Assembly (NCBI GenBank): GCA_032027145.1
Contig: JAVSMP010000001.1
Location: forward strand, 1,330,903 to 1,394,902
DNA: 64,000 bases
Reading direction: 5' to 3'
From: Ignavibacterium sp.
GTDB taxonomy: Bacteria > Bacteroidota > Ignavibacteria > Ignavibacteriales > Ignavibacteriaceae
Shown: in pieces, positions 1 through 8,984 of the stretch
Numbering within the stretch: position 1 is the stretch's first letter
Layout: every line of letters starts with the position of its first letter
Notes under the pieces: generated by a model
What the model saw: the letters and a program-made list of their open reading frames with translations, nothing else
Databases searched by the model: none
Told to the model about the DNA's origin: nothing
Made by a program: the position numbers and the translations under genes

Positions 1-1
1 A

Positions 2-157
2 GATTTGTTAAAAGAAGAACTTCAGTTTATGGGTATGGTTAAACTTAAAGAAGTTGAAGTTGCACAAGCTAAAATTATTGATATTGTTAAAAGTCTTGAA
101 GAAACAGGAGAGATCTCAATAAACCTTCAGGGCAGCAAAGAGGATGTGTATGTCTGA
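2..157 (+). CDS. fliG: Flagellar motor switch protein FliG, C-terminal end (partial)
   Basis: The first 51 codons read as the end of a FliG C-terminal domain (DLLKEELQFMGMVKLKEVE followed by a helix ending in EDVYV). FliG forms the upper C-ring, where its C-terminal domain meets MotA and turns ion flow into torque. The start lies before the window. The gene overlaps fliH by 8 bases, in the usual fliF-fliG-fliH order, which supports the assignment although only the tail is visible. Confidence 0.85.
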   Translation, partial: DLLKEELQFMGMVKLKEVEVAQAKIIDIVKSLEETGEISINLQGSKEDVYV

Positions 158-770
158 TGTTATTAAGATAAACAGAAGACCTACAAATATTGTTGCATTT
201 TCAGAATCAGCGTCTGTTTTTCATACTTCAGCAGAACAGGAAAAAGAAAACCATCAGATAGCTCTGCATAATCAATACACAAAAGGGTTTAGTGACGGTC
301 AAAAAGCAATAAAAGAAAAAATTGAAGCTGAGTATAATCAAAAACTACTGCTTAAATATTCTGATCTGACTAATCTGATTTCGGAGCTTAACGAAAAAGC
401 TCAGCATCTTGATAGTCAGTTTGAAGAAGTTGTAATTGCGGTTTCTTTTCTGCTTGCTGAAGCAATTATTAAAAAGGAAATATCCAAAGAGTCTATTATT
501 AAACAGGTTCTTGAAGAAGCATTAAGAAAGGTTATCGGTGCAAACGAAATTCTTGTTCGGCTAAATCCTGCTGATTATCAATCAATAATTGAAGATGAGA
601 AATCATTTCAGTTAAAAGATTCTTTCTCTCATATAAAATTCGAAAAAGATGAAAGGATAGAACAAGGCGGATGCTTTATCGAAAGTGAAATTGGAAATGC
701 TGATGGACGTATTTCTTCTCAGTTAAATGAATTAAAAAGAAAATTTGAAGCAGCAATAAACTCTGATTGA
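150..770 (+). CDS. fliH: Flagellar assembly protein FliH (export ATPase regulator)
   Basis: FliH is the cytoplasmic peripheral stalk that binds and restrains the ATPase FliI and docks it to the C-ring. The 206-residue product has the charged, Gln/Glu/Lys-rich coiled-coil middle (about 45-110) and the C-terminal FliH/V-ATPase-E-like part (KVIGANEILVRLNP, then EQGGCFIES). ATG codons exist at 144 and 150; 150 is chosen because AGAGG at 139-143 sits six bases before it but touches the one at 144. It overlaps the fliG stop and lies directly before fliI. Confidence 0.9.
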   Translation: MSDVIKINRRPTNIVAFSESASVFHTSAEQEKENHQIALHNQYTKGFSDGQKAIKEKIEAEYNQKLLLKYSDLTNLISELNEKAQHLDSQFEEVVIAVSFLLAEAIIKKEISKESIIKQVLEEALRKVIGANEILVRLNPADYQSIIEDEKSFQLKDSFSHIKFEKDERIEQGGCFIESEIGNADGRISSQLNELKRKFEAAINSD

Positions 771-775
771 AATAA

Positions 776-2098
776 ATGAACCTATCCGAGCAATACATAG
801 AAAAATACTTAAGTAAAACTGCTAATTCAGACCTGATAAAACTAAATGGCAAGGTTACCGATGTTATTGGGCTGGTGATTGTTTCAGTTGGACCAAATGT
901 TTCGCTGGGCGAAGTTTGCACTATTGTAAATAAAAATGGGCAGGAAGTCTGTAAATGCGAAGTAGTTGGTTTTAAAGATGGTAAAGTTCTTTCTATTGCA
1001 TTAGGCGAAGTACACGAAATTTCACCCAAGTGTGAAATCATTGCAAGCGGAAGAAATTTTTCTTTCGGAGTGGGAAAAGAATTGCTCGGAAGAGTAATTG
1101 ACGGACTTGGCAATCCGATTGATGGAAAGGGTGAAATAAAACTTACATCTCTGCGCTCATTGCATAGAGAACCGCCTAATCCGCTTGAAAGAAAAAGAAT
1201 TGATACTGTATTGCAAACAGGAGTTAGGGCAATTGATGGATTGTTAACAGTAGGAAGAGGACAAAGAATCGGCATTTTTGCCGGCAGCGGCGTTGGTAAA
1301 AGTGTAACACTCGGAATGATTGCCAGAAATACTGATGCTGATGTAAATGTAATTACTTTAATTGGTGAAAGAGGAAGAGAAGTAAGAGAATTTATTGAAA
1401 AAGATCTTGGCGAGGAAGGATTAAAAAAATCTGTTGTTATTGCAGCAACAAGTGATAAGTCTGCTCTAGTAAGAATTAAAGGTGCATATCTCGGAACAAC
1501 AATCGCAGAATACTTTCGTGACCTTGGAATGGATGTAGTGCTGATGATGGATTCTGTAACAAGATTTGCAATGGCACAAAGAGAAATTGGATTGACGATT
1601 GGTGAACCGCCGACAACTAAAGGTTATACTCCATCAGTTTTTGCAGCACTTCCTAAATTATTAGAACGGGCTGGCACAACCGATTCAGGATCAATTACCG
1701 GTTTATATGCTGTGCTGGTTGATGGCGATGATATGACTGAGCCGATTGCAGATGCTGTAAGATCAATTTTGGATGGACACATAGTACTGTCCCGCAAACT
1801 TGCAAACAGCGGACAGTTTCCTGCAGTTGATCCGCTCCAAAGTGTAAGCAGGGTTATGCCTGATATAATTACCAAACAACACCGCTACAGAACCATTGTG
1901 TTTAATGAAATTCTTGCTAGTTACAGAGAAGCTGAAGACCTTATTAACATTGGTGCTTATGTAAAAGGAAGTAATCCGCAGATTGATCATGCATTGAATA
2001 AGATCGGACAAATAAAAGCATTTTTAAAGCAGGACATATTTGAGTCATCAGATTATAAGTCAACTTTAAAACGATTATCAGAAATAATAGAAGTGTAA
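776..2098 (+). CDS. fliI: Flagellum-specific ATPase FliI
   Basis: This is the hexameric F1-like ATPase that energises the flagellar type III export gate. The 440-residue protein has its Walker A loop (GSGVGKS, about 170-176), Walker B (VVLMMD, D259) and the family block PLLERAGTTDSGSITG in the expected places. Length is normal for the family (about 435-450). It follows fliH after five bases and precedes fliJ, the standard FliH-FliI-FliJ order. No clear ribosome binding site is seen, so translation may be coupled to fliH. The 199-residue antisense frame across its 5' end is a shadow. Confidence 0.97.
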   Translation: MNLSEQYIEKYLSKTANSDLIKLNGKVTDVIGLVIVSVGPNVSLGEVCTIVNKNGQEVCKCEVVGFKDGKVLSIALGEVHEISPKCEIIASGRNFSFGVGKELLGRVIDGLGNPIDGKGEIKLTSLRSLHREPPNPLERKRIDTVLQTGVRAIDGLLTVGRGQRIGIFAGSGVGKSVTLGMIARNTDADVNVITLIGERGREVREFIEKDLGEEGLKKSVVIAATSDKSALVRIKGAYLGTTIAEYFRDLGMDVVLMMDSVTRFAMAQREIGLTIGEPPTTKGYTPSVFAALPKLLERAGTTDSGSITGLYAVLVDGDDMTEPIADAVRSILDGHIVLSRKLANSGQFPAVDPLQSVSRVMPDIITKQHRYRTIVFNEILASYREAEDLINIGAYVKGSNPQIDHALNKIGQIKAFLKQDIFESSDYKSTLKRLSEIIEV

Positions 2099-2107
2099 AA
2101 CTATACG

Positions 2108-2545
2108 ATGTCAAAATTCAAATTCAAATTCGAATCAGTAAAAAATGTTAAAGAAGCTTTTGAAAAAAAAGCACAGAAGGAATTAGCACAAATTGACTTG
2201 TTTATATCGAAGCATGAAGATATAAAACAAAAGCTGATAGTTGAAATAAACCAGCTCAGAAATTCTGCTTACAAAAGGAAAATGAATATAAGTGAGCTTC
2301 AGTTTTTAGACGGATATGATTCTGTACTGCGGCAGCAGGTAGATATGCAGACAGAAGTAATTAAACAGCTTGAGAAAAAGCGTGCAAAGAAAATTGAAGA
2401 AGTAATAATAAAGTCAAAAGAAAAAAAGATATTGAACCAGCTGGAAGAAACTCATAAAGAAAATTTTATTAAGGAAGAAAATTCTATAGAGATGAAATAC
2501 TTTGATGAGATTGCGGTTCAGAATTTTAACAAGGTGAGAAAATGA
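2108..2545 (+). CDS. fliJ: Flagellar export protein FliJ
   Basis: FliJ is the central coiled-coil stalk of the export ATPase, similar to ATP synthase gamma, and links the FliI ring to FlhA. The 145-residue product is nearly all charged alpha-helix (FKFKFESVKNVKEAFEKKAQ at the start, long Lys/Glu/Gln runs after). Size and position just after fliI are typical. Its TGA overlaps the ATG of the next gene by four bases (ATGA). The call rests on coiled-coil character, length and synteny because FliJ sequences are poorly conserved. Confidence 0.85.
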   Translation: MSKFKFKFESVKNVKEAFEKKAQKELAQIDLFISKHEDIKQKLIVEINQLRNSAYKRKMNISELQFLDGYDSVLRQQVDMQTEVIKQLEKKRAKKIEEVIIKSKEKKILNQLEETHKENFIKEENSIEMKYFDEIAVQNFNKVRK

Positions 2546-3153
2546 AACAGGGATTGTTGTACGGAGGTACATTTGTATTTGTATTCGTGATTGTAACCGG
2601 ATTGCTGATTTATCTGAATTCTTCTTATGAAAATATTTTTCAGTTTAACTTTGGACCTAAACAGGAGGCACAACTAAAGGACTCAACTTTTACTACACAA
2701 ACTGAACCAGTTGAAGATGAAATTCCTGAAGATTCGAGTGCAGTTAAAGACAGTGTACTGCTCTCAGGTATTGGTGAAGTTGAAAAAATTGATTCGGTTA
2801 ATACAGGGTTAAAAACAGATTCTGAAAATATTTTATCCAAAAATGCTAACGAAAACAGAGCAGTTAATAATGACAAAGGACAAAATTATTCTGTAACCGG
2901 ACCACTGGGTCAATCGAATGAAAATCCTCAAACAAATAAAGATTTTTCAAACAGCACTGAATACAAAGACTGGATTCAGAAAGTAACCAGGATTTATTCT
3001 GCACTTGAACCTAAAAAGGCGGCTAAAATAATTCAGACTTATTCCGATAATGTAGCAAGAGATATTTTATATAATATGAATAAGAAGACAGCAGCGAAGG
3101 TTGTCTCTGAATTTAGCCCGGAAACAGCAAACAGAATTTTTAGGTTTGAATAA
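2542..3153 (+). CDS. MotE-like protein (membrane anchor plus MgtE-N-like C-terminus)
   Basis: The 203-residue product has one N-terminal membrane helix (about 5-25), a low-complexity acidic/Ser/Asn-rich stretch (about 35-140), and a C-terminal helical domain with repeated SALEPKKAAKIIQTY / KKTAAKVVSEFSPETA elements. This matches the MotE/FlbB-type proteins found between fliJ and fliK, whose periplasmic MgtE-N-like domain acts in stator or P-ring scaffolding. It overlaps fliJ by four bases and shares one base with fliK. The architecture is visible; the exact role here is inferred. Confidence 0.75.
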   Translation: MKQGLLYGGTFVFVFVIVTGLLIYLNSSYENIFQFNFGPKQEAQLKDSTFTTQTEPVEDEIPEDSSAVKDSVLLSGIGEVEKIDSVNTGLKTDSENILSKNANENRAVNNDKGQNYSVTGPLGQSNENPQTNKDFSNSTEYKDWIQKVTRIYSALEPKKAAKIIQTYSDNVARDILYNMNKKTAAKVVSEFSPETANRIFRFE

Positions 3154-6026
3154 TGTTCATTAATTCTATTTTTTTACCCAAAGCTATATCCGATCAGAAA
3201 TTGACTGATACAGCAGATAATAGCATTGGAAATTTTACTCATCTGTTTTCAAATGTATTCAGATTTGTTAAAGACGGACAGGAAAACTCCGCTCCAATTC
3301 AACTTTGTCAATCTGAAGAATCATCTGTAGAAAATCCACAAAATGAATTATTAAAAGTCTCTCTGCTGGCTGATAATAAGATTGTTAGAGAAAATTCCAG
3401 CATTTCAATGATTGTCTCCATGTTTATGTCTCAGTTCAGGCCTGGGGAAAAAGCGCCGCAAATAATAGAAAGTGGTAAAGTTAAAACATCTGAGCATACA
3501 CCTAAGTATTTTTCATTGAGTAAAAATGATTTGGTAAAAGAAATAAAAAATCTTTTTAATTCTTTGGATGATATTGATGTGAGTCAATCAGGAAATGCTG
3601 AGATATTGTTATTGGCAAGCGGAATTTCTATTCCATTAAACATTGAAAAATCTAATTATAGTGAAATTGAAAACCTTGTTGTAAATCAAATCAACACTAA
3701 AAGTGATTTTAAATTCTCTATCCAAATCGGAAATCAAAAACTTACATTAGATGTTGAACCAGTAATTGAAGAAAAAAGCCTATCAGTATATCCTGTTGAA
3801 ATTGTTACAGATGATGCTGATTCTGATACAAACGAGATTATCCGGATTGAATCAAAAGAAAATAATATAAATCAGATTAATCAAAATAATACAAAAACCG
3901 GAGGCACATCTCAGCCCCAATTACAGGGCTCAAAACAAGCTTTGGATAATTTGGATGTTAAGACAGATATAGATTGGTCAAAAGTTCCGGAAACTGATGA
4001 TAATAAGATTATTAATAATAGTACCGATGTTGATGATGAAAAGATTATTGTTCAAAATCAGACAACAGTAAAAAACAGCAGTAAAATTGTTATACCTGAT
4101 TCTGCTAAACAAAACAATGAACCCGGATTATTAGCTAAAGATGTTTCTTCATCGTTAGATATGGTTAAACCCTTGCAGGTAACTGATAAATCTGATAATC
4201 TAAACACAATGTCAGCTGATAAAAGCGATAGCAAAGTAGTTATTAAGTCAGATCAAAAAATTAATTCTGGTTCTGTTAACTCTGCCGGCGTGGATAAAAG
4301 AAGTGAACTTAATATTCTTGCAGAGGAAACTGATCTGAAAGAAATTAAAATTGATACACCCAAATTTGTTAAAAATAGCAGCACAAATTCCAAAATAAAT
4401 CAGGAGATAAAACAAAATTCTGATTATAAAGCACCAGTGTTTAAAGAAACTGATATTTCCTCAAATCATATTGAGCTAAAACCAAAATCTTCAGCAGGTA
4501 TTATTAATTCTGTTAAACCAAAGAATGATAATAAGATATTTTTACAGCAGGAATTGGCTGCCGAAGAAAACAATGAAATAATTAAACCGGAATTATCAAT
4601 TAAAACTGAAGTTAAAAACCTTACCAATCATGCTGAGACTAAAGATAGACCGGTTGAGAAAGTAACAAATTATACTCAGCCGCAGAAAGCCGGGAATTAT
4701 AAGACGACAATTAAAGTTTCTAAATCACCTGAGGTTAATATTAAAAGCGAAACAACAGGAGATCAGAAAACAATAGTTAAAAATTCAGATACTGCTTCTT
4801 TACAAGTGGAAGAAACAAAATCTACTAAAAAAAATAATTCTGATGTAAGAATTTTAAGTGAAGAAGCTGATGAAACACAGCAAAAACCTTCTGTTGTTAA
4901 AGAGAATACTCAACAAACAGATAAATCTGCAATCATAAAAGAAAAACAGAATAATGAAGTTAAGGATCAGAAAGTTGGTAATGATCTTACTAAAGTAAAG
5001 AGTGCAAAAACTCCTGAAACAAAAACTGCTTCCAATGAAAATGAACACCGTGCTGTTAAAATAAACTATCGTGAGCGTAGAGTTTATTCTCAGATCCCAG
5101 AGCTTAAAATAATAAGTGATGAAAATACAGATAAGAATGCTGTGCAAAGTAAAATGCCGTCTGAACCAGTAGTAAAAGAAACAACCAGGAATACAGATGA
5201 AGTTGGAAAACAGCTATTAAGCAATCCAGAAATCAGACAGAAAGATGAAAAACAGGTTTGGGTTAAAGTAAGTGTAGAGAAAAATGAAACAGAAAATTCA
5301 TCAGAGTTAAAGAAGAGAAGTGATGTTCAAAACAAAATTTCATTTGATGCGAAAGAAGTAAAAAAAGAATTCTCAGCAAATGGTAATCAGGATTATGAAT
5401 CACAAAAGAATCCACAAGCAAAACAAGAAGCTATATCAGTTGAAAGAGTACAAAACACAGAAGTCAGTGAAAGTTTTAAGCTTAACCAATCATCAATCAA
5501 TGATGATAATGTACTGCAACTGAAACCAGAGCAGAAAACTGAACAACTTCACTTCAAATCAGAAATAAACAGCGAGACTATAAAGCATAATACCAGAGCG
5601 GCTGAGATGATTGAAAAAATTAAAGTGATTTCATCAAGCGAAATGGTTAAAGAAGTTTATAAAGTAATTGAAGCTAATGAAAAGCAATCAGTTGTGTTGA
5701 AATTAGTTCCCAGAGAGCTTGGTGCTATAAAGGTTACTCTCGATACAATTGAGAACGTTTTAACTGCAAAAGTAGAAGTTGAAAATGAAACCGTTGGACA
5801 GATTATCAGAAATAATGTTGAACAATTAAGACAAAATCTTCTTCAAAGCGGTGTTCAGGTTAATTCAATTAGCATCACGTATAACTCTTCGCAGCAAAAG
5901 CAGCACGGATTTAATAATCAGAAAAGAAAGAACAATCCTTATCAGCAGGAAAACAATATTGATGAAGCTGAGGAAGCAGTTATCATAAAAAAAATGGGTT
6001 ATAATACTTACGAATATTTAGCATAG
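3153..6026 (+). CDS. fliK: Flagellar hook-length control protein FliK, unusually long
   Basis: FliK is the secreted molecular ruler that measures the hook and switches export from hook to filament subunits. The C-terminal Flg_hook domain is clear at about residues 845-925 (LKLVPRELGAIKVTLDT, then NNVEQLRQNLLQSGVQV). The preceding 800 residues are a low-complexity Lys/Asn/Asp/Ser/Glu-rich linker. At 957 residues it is about twice the common length (roughly 350-650). The stop of the previous gene and this ATG share a base (TAATG). flgD follows eight bases later, as is usual. Confidence 0.9.
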   Translation: MFINSIFLPKAISDQKLTDTADNSIGNFTHLFSNVFRFVKDGQENSAPIQLCQSEESSVENPQNELLKVSLLADNKIVRENSSISMIVSMFMSQFRPGEKAPQIIESGKVKTSEHTPKYFSLSKNDLVKEIKNLFNSLDDIDVSQSGNAEILLLASGISIPLNIEKSNYSEIENLVVNQINTKSDFKFSIQIGNQKLTLDVEPVIEEKSLSVYPVEIVTDDADSDTNEIIRIESKENNINQINQNNTKTGGTSQPQLQGSKQALDNLDVKTDIDWSKVPETDDNKIINNSTDVDDEKIIVQNQTTVKNSSKIVIPDSAKQNNEPGLLAKDVSSSLDMVKPLQVTDKSDNLNTMSADKSDSKVVIKSDQKINSGSVNSAGVDKRSELNILAEETDLKEIKIDTPKFVKNSSTNSKINQEIKQNSDYKAPVFKETDISSNHIELKPKSSAGIINSVKPKNDNKIFLQQELAAEENNEIIKPELSIKTEVKNLTNHAETKDRPVEKVTNYTQPQKAGNYKTTIKVSKSPEVNIKSETTGDQKTIVKNSDTASLQVEETKSTKKNNSDVRILSEEADETQQKPSVVKENTQQTDKSAIIKEKQNNEVKDQKVGNDLTKVKSAKTPETKTASNENEHRAVKINYRERRVYSQIPELKIISDENTDKNAVQSKMPSEPVVKETTRNTDEVGKQLLSNPEIRQKDEKQVWVKVSVEKNETENSSELKKRSDVQNKISFDAKEVKKEFSANGNQDYESQKNPQAKQEAISVERVQNTEVSESFKLNQSSINDDNVLQLKPEQKTEQLHFKSEINSETIKHNTRAAEMIEKIKVISSSEMVKEVYKVIEANEKQSVVLKLVPRELGAIKVTLDTIENVLTAKVEVENETVGQIIRNNVEQLRQNLLQSGVQVNSISITYNSSQQKQHGFNNQKRKNNPYQQENNIDEAEEAVIIKKMGYNTYEYLA

Positions 6027-6034
6027 GTGATAAA

Positions 6035-6715
6035 ATGTATGATGGAATAACAAGTGTAAACAGTGGATATGGTACCGGAAGCTTAGCCGGAAAAACTTCA
6101 ATGGGAAAAGAAGATTTCCTGAAGCTTATGCTAGCTCAGTTAAAGAACCAGGATCCATTAAGTCCGATGGAAGGAACTGAGTTTGCTGCACAATTAGCAC
6201 AGTTTACCTCACTTGAGCAGTTAATCAATCTGAACAAGGCAATGGATACAAGTATAAATGCAGATTATTTCTTATCTCAATCTATAAATAATACGCTTGC
6301 AGCAACATTGATTGGAAAAGAAGTTAAACTTAATGTGAACAGTTTCCAGAATATCGGTGCAGAAAATGTTACCTTAGGATATAATTTAAGTACAAAAGCA
6401 AGCAGTTGCTCGGTTAAAATTTACAATGAAAGCGGGAAGTTGGTCAAAACAATTGAACCCGCACCAAAAAATTCAGGTGACAATAAACTTATTTGGGATT
6501 TTTACGATAATGATGGCAACAAGGTACCCGAAGGTAAATACACCTTTAAGGTAGAGGCAAAGGATTCAAAAGATAAACTGATTTCATATTCAGATTTTGT
6601 TCTTGGTAAAATTGATGGAGTAAAGTTCACCGAAATGGGCACTATGCTGGTTGTTGGCGGAGCAAACTATTACTTGTCAGATATTATGGAAATTTATAAC
6701 CCTAATGAAGGATAA
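6035..6715 (+). CDS. flgD: Flagellar hook assembly protein FlgD (hook cap)
   Basis: FlgD caps the growing hook and helps FlgE subunits assemble. The N-terminal signature is clear (MGKEDFLKLMLAQLKNQDPL, then AAQLAQFTSLEQL, residues about 23-65), followed by Tudor and FlgD-Ig-like beta domains (KIYNESGKLVKTIEPAPKNSGD, about 125-150). The 226-residue length is typical. It lies between fliK and the TIGR02530 gene, the conserved order fliK-flgD-(TIGR02530)-flgE. A weak ribosome site (AGGTGA) lies just upstream. Confidence 0.95.
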   Translation: MYDGITSVNSGYGTGSLAGKTSMGKEDFLKLMLAQLKNQDPLSPMEGTEFAAQLAQFTSLEQLINLNKAMDTSINADYFLSQSINNTLAATLIGKEVKLNVNSFQNIGAENVTLGYNLSTKASSCSVKIYNESGKLVKTIEPAPKNSGDNKLIWDFYDNDGNKVPEGKYTFKVEAKDSKDKLISYSDFVLGKIDGVKFTEMGTMLVVGGANYYLSDIMEIYNPNEG

Positions 6716-6720
6716 AACAT

Positions 6721-7095
6721 ATGCCGGAAATTAATGGAATAAGTGTTCCGTTTATTCCCATAGGCGATTACAACGGAACGACTCCCAGGATCAAAGGATC
6801 CAAGGATAGTTTTGAAGCGATCTTCCAGAAAGAGCTTGAGAAAGTTAAGTTCTCATCACACGCTCTTAAAAGGCTGGAAGAAAGAAACATCGAACTAAGT
6901 GATGCAGAGATGCTGAAAATTAATACCGCTGTTGATAAAGCAGAATTAAAAGGAGCAAAGGATTCACTTGTTATGATGAATGAAACAGCTTTCATAGTCA
7001 ATATTCCAAACAGAACAGTTGTTACTGCTCTGCCGATTGCAGAAAGTAAAGAAAATGTTTTTACGAATATTGACAGCGTAGTTTTTGCAGTTTAG
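6721..7095 (+). CDS. Flagellar operon protein, TIGR02530 family
   Basis: This small cytoplasmic protein of 124 residues carries the family core (FSSHALKRLEERNIELSD, about 43-60; AFIVNIPNRTVVTAL near the end). The family sits between flgD and flgE in many bacteria. Its biochemical role is not established from this sequence; a part in hook assembly or its control is inferred from constant synteny. It starts five bases after flgD and is followed by a 102-base leader with strong stem-loops before flgE. Confidence 0.85.
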   Translation: MPEINGISVPFIPIGDYNGTTPRIKGSKDSFEAIFQKELEKVKFSSHALKRLEERNIELSDAEMLKINTAVDKAELKGAKDSLVMMNETAFIVNIPNRTVVTALPIAESKENVFTNIDSVVFAV

Positions 7096-7117
7096 AAATT
7101 AAATATTAATTAACTAT

Positions 7118-7194
7118 GGGCGGGACCTTTTAAGGACGCCCGGTTCAACTGACTGACTGAAGTTGAACGATTAGAAATAAAACCTTAGGAGGTT
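7118..7194 (+). promoter_or_regulatory. flgE leader: three consecutive hairpins, the last enclosing the ribosome binding site
   Basis: Between the TIGR02530 gene and flgE three stems can be drawn. GGGCG (7118-7122) pairs with CGCCC (7137-7141) around a smaller CCT/AGG stem. GTTCAACT (7143-7150) pairs perfectly with AGTTGAAC (7161-7168). AACC (7181-7184) pairs with GGTT (7191-7194) around the hexaloop TTAGGA. The AGGAGG ribosome site (7187-7192) is inside the third hairpin. A GGA in a hairpin loop over the ribosome site is the classical target shape of CsrA, encoded at 35317. CsrA binding is inferred; the base pairing is seen. Confidence 0.55.
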
Positions 7195-7197
7195 AAA

Positions 7198-8832
7198 ATG
7201 TCTCTTATAAATTCTCTCTTCTCCGGTGTTTCCGGACTTCGTAACCATCAGGCAATGATGGACGTTATCAGTAACAATATTGCTAACGTAAATACAATAG
7301 GTTACAAAGGTTCACGCGTTACCTTTAGTGACACGTTTAATAAAGTAATCCGTTACGGTTCTAACCCTACAGAAACCGGCGGCGGAACTAATACTTTTCA
7401 GATTGGTCTTGGTATGAAAATGAACTCGGTTGATCGTAACTGGACACAAGGCACATTTGAAGGAACAGGTACAACTACAGACCTTGCATTACAGGGAAAA
7501 GGATTATTCGTTTTAGAAAATAACGGCGAAAGATTTTACTCCAGAGCCGGTGCATTTATTTTTGATGCTGCCGGAAGATTAGTAAACAGCCAGAATGGTG
7601 CAATAGTTCAAGGTAAAGTTGCAAACGATGAAGGACAAATTCCTCCCGGAAACTATCTTGAAGATATTATTATTGATTCTAACTTAAGATTACCTGCGGT
7701 TGCAACCACAGATATTTCCTGGGGCGGTAATTTGGATAGCTCTTCAAGTATGACAAGATCTGAATTATATCTGCAAACTGGTAATATCAATTCAGCTATG
7801 GCAGTTGGTGATTCAATTACTGATTCGAATACAATTTATGATGAAAACGGAAATGCTTATACTTTTCAGGTAACTTATACTAAAACCGCAGCAGATACTT
7901 ATGATATGCAGTATCAATTATTAGATTCAAGCGGTGCTGCAGTAGTTGGACCAACAACTGCTGTAGTTGTGTTTGATCCGGTAACCGGGGATATGTTAAC
8001 AATAAACGGTGCTGCACCTGCCCCGATTGGAATTACAAATGCAACTTTAGGAATTAATTTTTCTTTTGATCCTACTGCTGTTACGCAAGAAGCAAATTCA
8101 AATTCATTAGCTTCTAATGTTGATGATAACCGGGACCCAACGATCGTAACCGGCTCAGTAACTATTTTTGATTCCTTGGGATCAGCTCATACATTAACTC
8201 TGAAGTTTACAAAAACATCTAATAACAACTGGAACTGGAGCTGCAGTATTCCTGCTGCAGATGGTACTTTATCAGGCAATACTGGAACGATTTCATTTAA
8301 TCCTGATGGTTCGATAAATGCAATTTCACCTAATCCTCCTGTTGTAACCTTTACCCCAACAGGCGGTGCAAGTTCACAGAATATAGTATTGAATCTCGGT
8401 GATAACTTTTCTGGAGTTACACAAACTTCTTCAAGCTCGGTTGTATCAGCCTTAACACAAAACGGTTCATCTGCTGCTTCATTATCAAACATCAATATTG
8501 ACCAATATGGTTATATTGTTGGTGTGTTCTCAAACGGACAATCAAGACAGCTTGCGCAGATACTGCTTGCAACATTTCCGAACTTGAACGGATTGATAAG
8601 CATTGGCGATAATATGTTTACTGTTTCAGCAAATACCGGTGATGCATTGATCGGTGCACCAGGTGAATCAACCGGAACTACAATTCAATCCGGTGCGCTT
8701 GAGCAATCTAATGTAGATCTTTCTGAAGAGTTCACAAGAATGATTGTATCTCAAAGAGGATTTCAGGCAAGTGCCAGGATAGTAACAGTATCCGATACTT
8801 TATTACAGGAAATAACAAACTTAGTAAGATAG
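7198..8832 (+). CDS. flgE: Flagellar hook protein FlgE with two FlaE-like domains
   Basis: FlgE polymerises into the hook, the universal joint outside the cell. The rod/hook N-terminal motif (GLRNHQAMMDVISNNIANVN, about 13-32) and C-terminal motif (GALEQSNVDLSEEFTRMI, then QRGFQASARIV) are complete. Between them are two related beta-rich D2/FlaE-like segments, about 200-305 (NTIYDENGNAYTFQVTY) and 315-410 (VTIFDSLGSAHTLTLKF). At 544 residues it is larger than a single-D2 hook protein. The ribosome site AGGAGG at 7187-7192 is strong and lies in a hairpin. A terminator follows at 8858. Confidence 0.96.
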   Translation: MSLINSLFSGVSGLRNHQAMMDVISNNIANVNTIGYKGSRVTFSDTFNKVIRYGSNPTETGGGTNTFQIGLGMKMNSVDRNWTQGTFEGTGTTTDLALQGKGLFVLENNGERFYSRAGAFIFDAAGRLVNSQNGAIVQGKVANDEGQIPPGNYLEDIIIDSNLRLPAVATTDISWGGNLDSSSSMTRSELYLQTGNINSAMAVGDSITDSNTIYDENGNAYTFQVTYTKTAADTYDMQYQLLDSSGAAVVGPTTAVVVFDPVTGDMLTINGAAPAPIGITNATLGINFSFDPTAVTQEANSNSLASNVDDNRDPTIVTGSVTIFDSLGSAHTLTLKFTKTSNNNWNWSCSIPAADGTLSGNTGTISFNPDGSINAISPNPPVVTFTPTGGASSQNIVLNLGDNFSGVTQTSSSSVVSALTQNGSSAASLSNINIDQYGYIVGVFSNGQSRQLAQILLATFPNLNGLISIGDNMFTVSANTGDALIGAPGESTGTTIQSGALEQSNVDLSEEFTRMIVSQRGFQASARIVTVSDTLLQEITNLVR

Positions 8833-8857
8833 TAGATAAGAGATAGTAGTTAATGAA

Positions 8858-8882
8858 GGGAGCCGTAACAGCTCCCTTTTTT
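8858..8882 (+). terminator. Rho-independent terminator after flgE
   Basis: GGGAGC (8858-8863) pairs with GCTCCC (8871-8876) over a 7-base loop and is followed by six T residues. It closes the fliG-flgE transcription unit before the oppositely oriented protease gene. Confidence 0.85.
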
Positions 8883-8926
8883 ATTTTAATAGTGTTTGAA
8901 AACAGACGATACTTGAATTAGTCTGC

Positions 8927-8963
8927 AAAAAAAATCCCTCTAATTTTCTACAATCAGAGGGAT
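8927..8963 (-). terminator. Rho-independent terminator of the M6 protease gene
   Basis: Read on the minus strand, ATCCCTCT (8963-8956) pairs with AGAGGGAT (8941-8934), followed by a run of T (A tract 8927-8934 on the plus strand). It lies 22 bases past the protease stop codon. Confidence 0.8.
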
Positions 8964-8984
8964 GTGAAAAATACAGGTGTATAG

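Noticed and set aside
676-1275. 199-residue antisense open frame
   Set aside because: It lies fully opposite fliI and the end of fliH, has no family features and follows from codon bias of the real genes.
7118-7141. Terminator before flgE
   Set aside because: The GC stem is not followed by a T run and flgE is expected to be in the same operon, so a regulatory hairpin is more likely.
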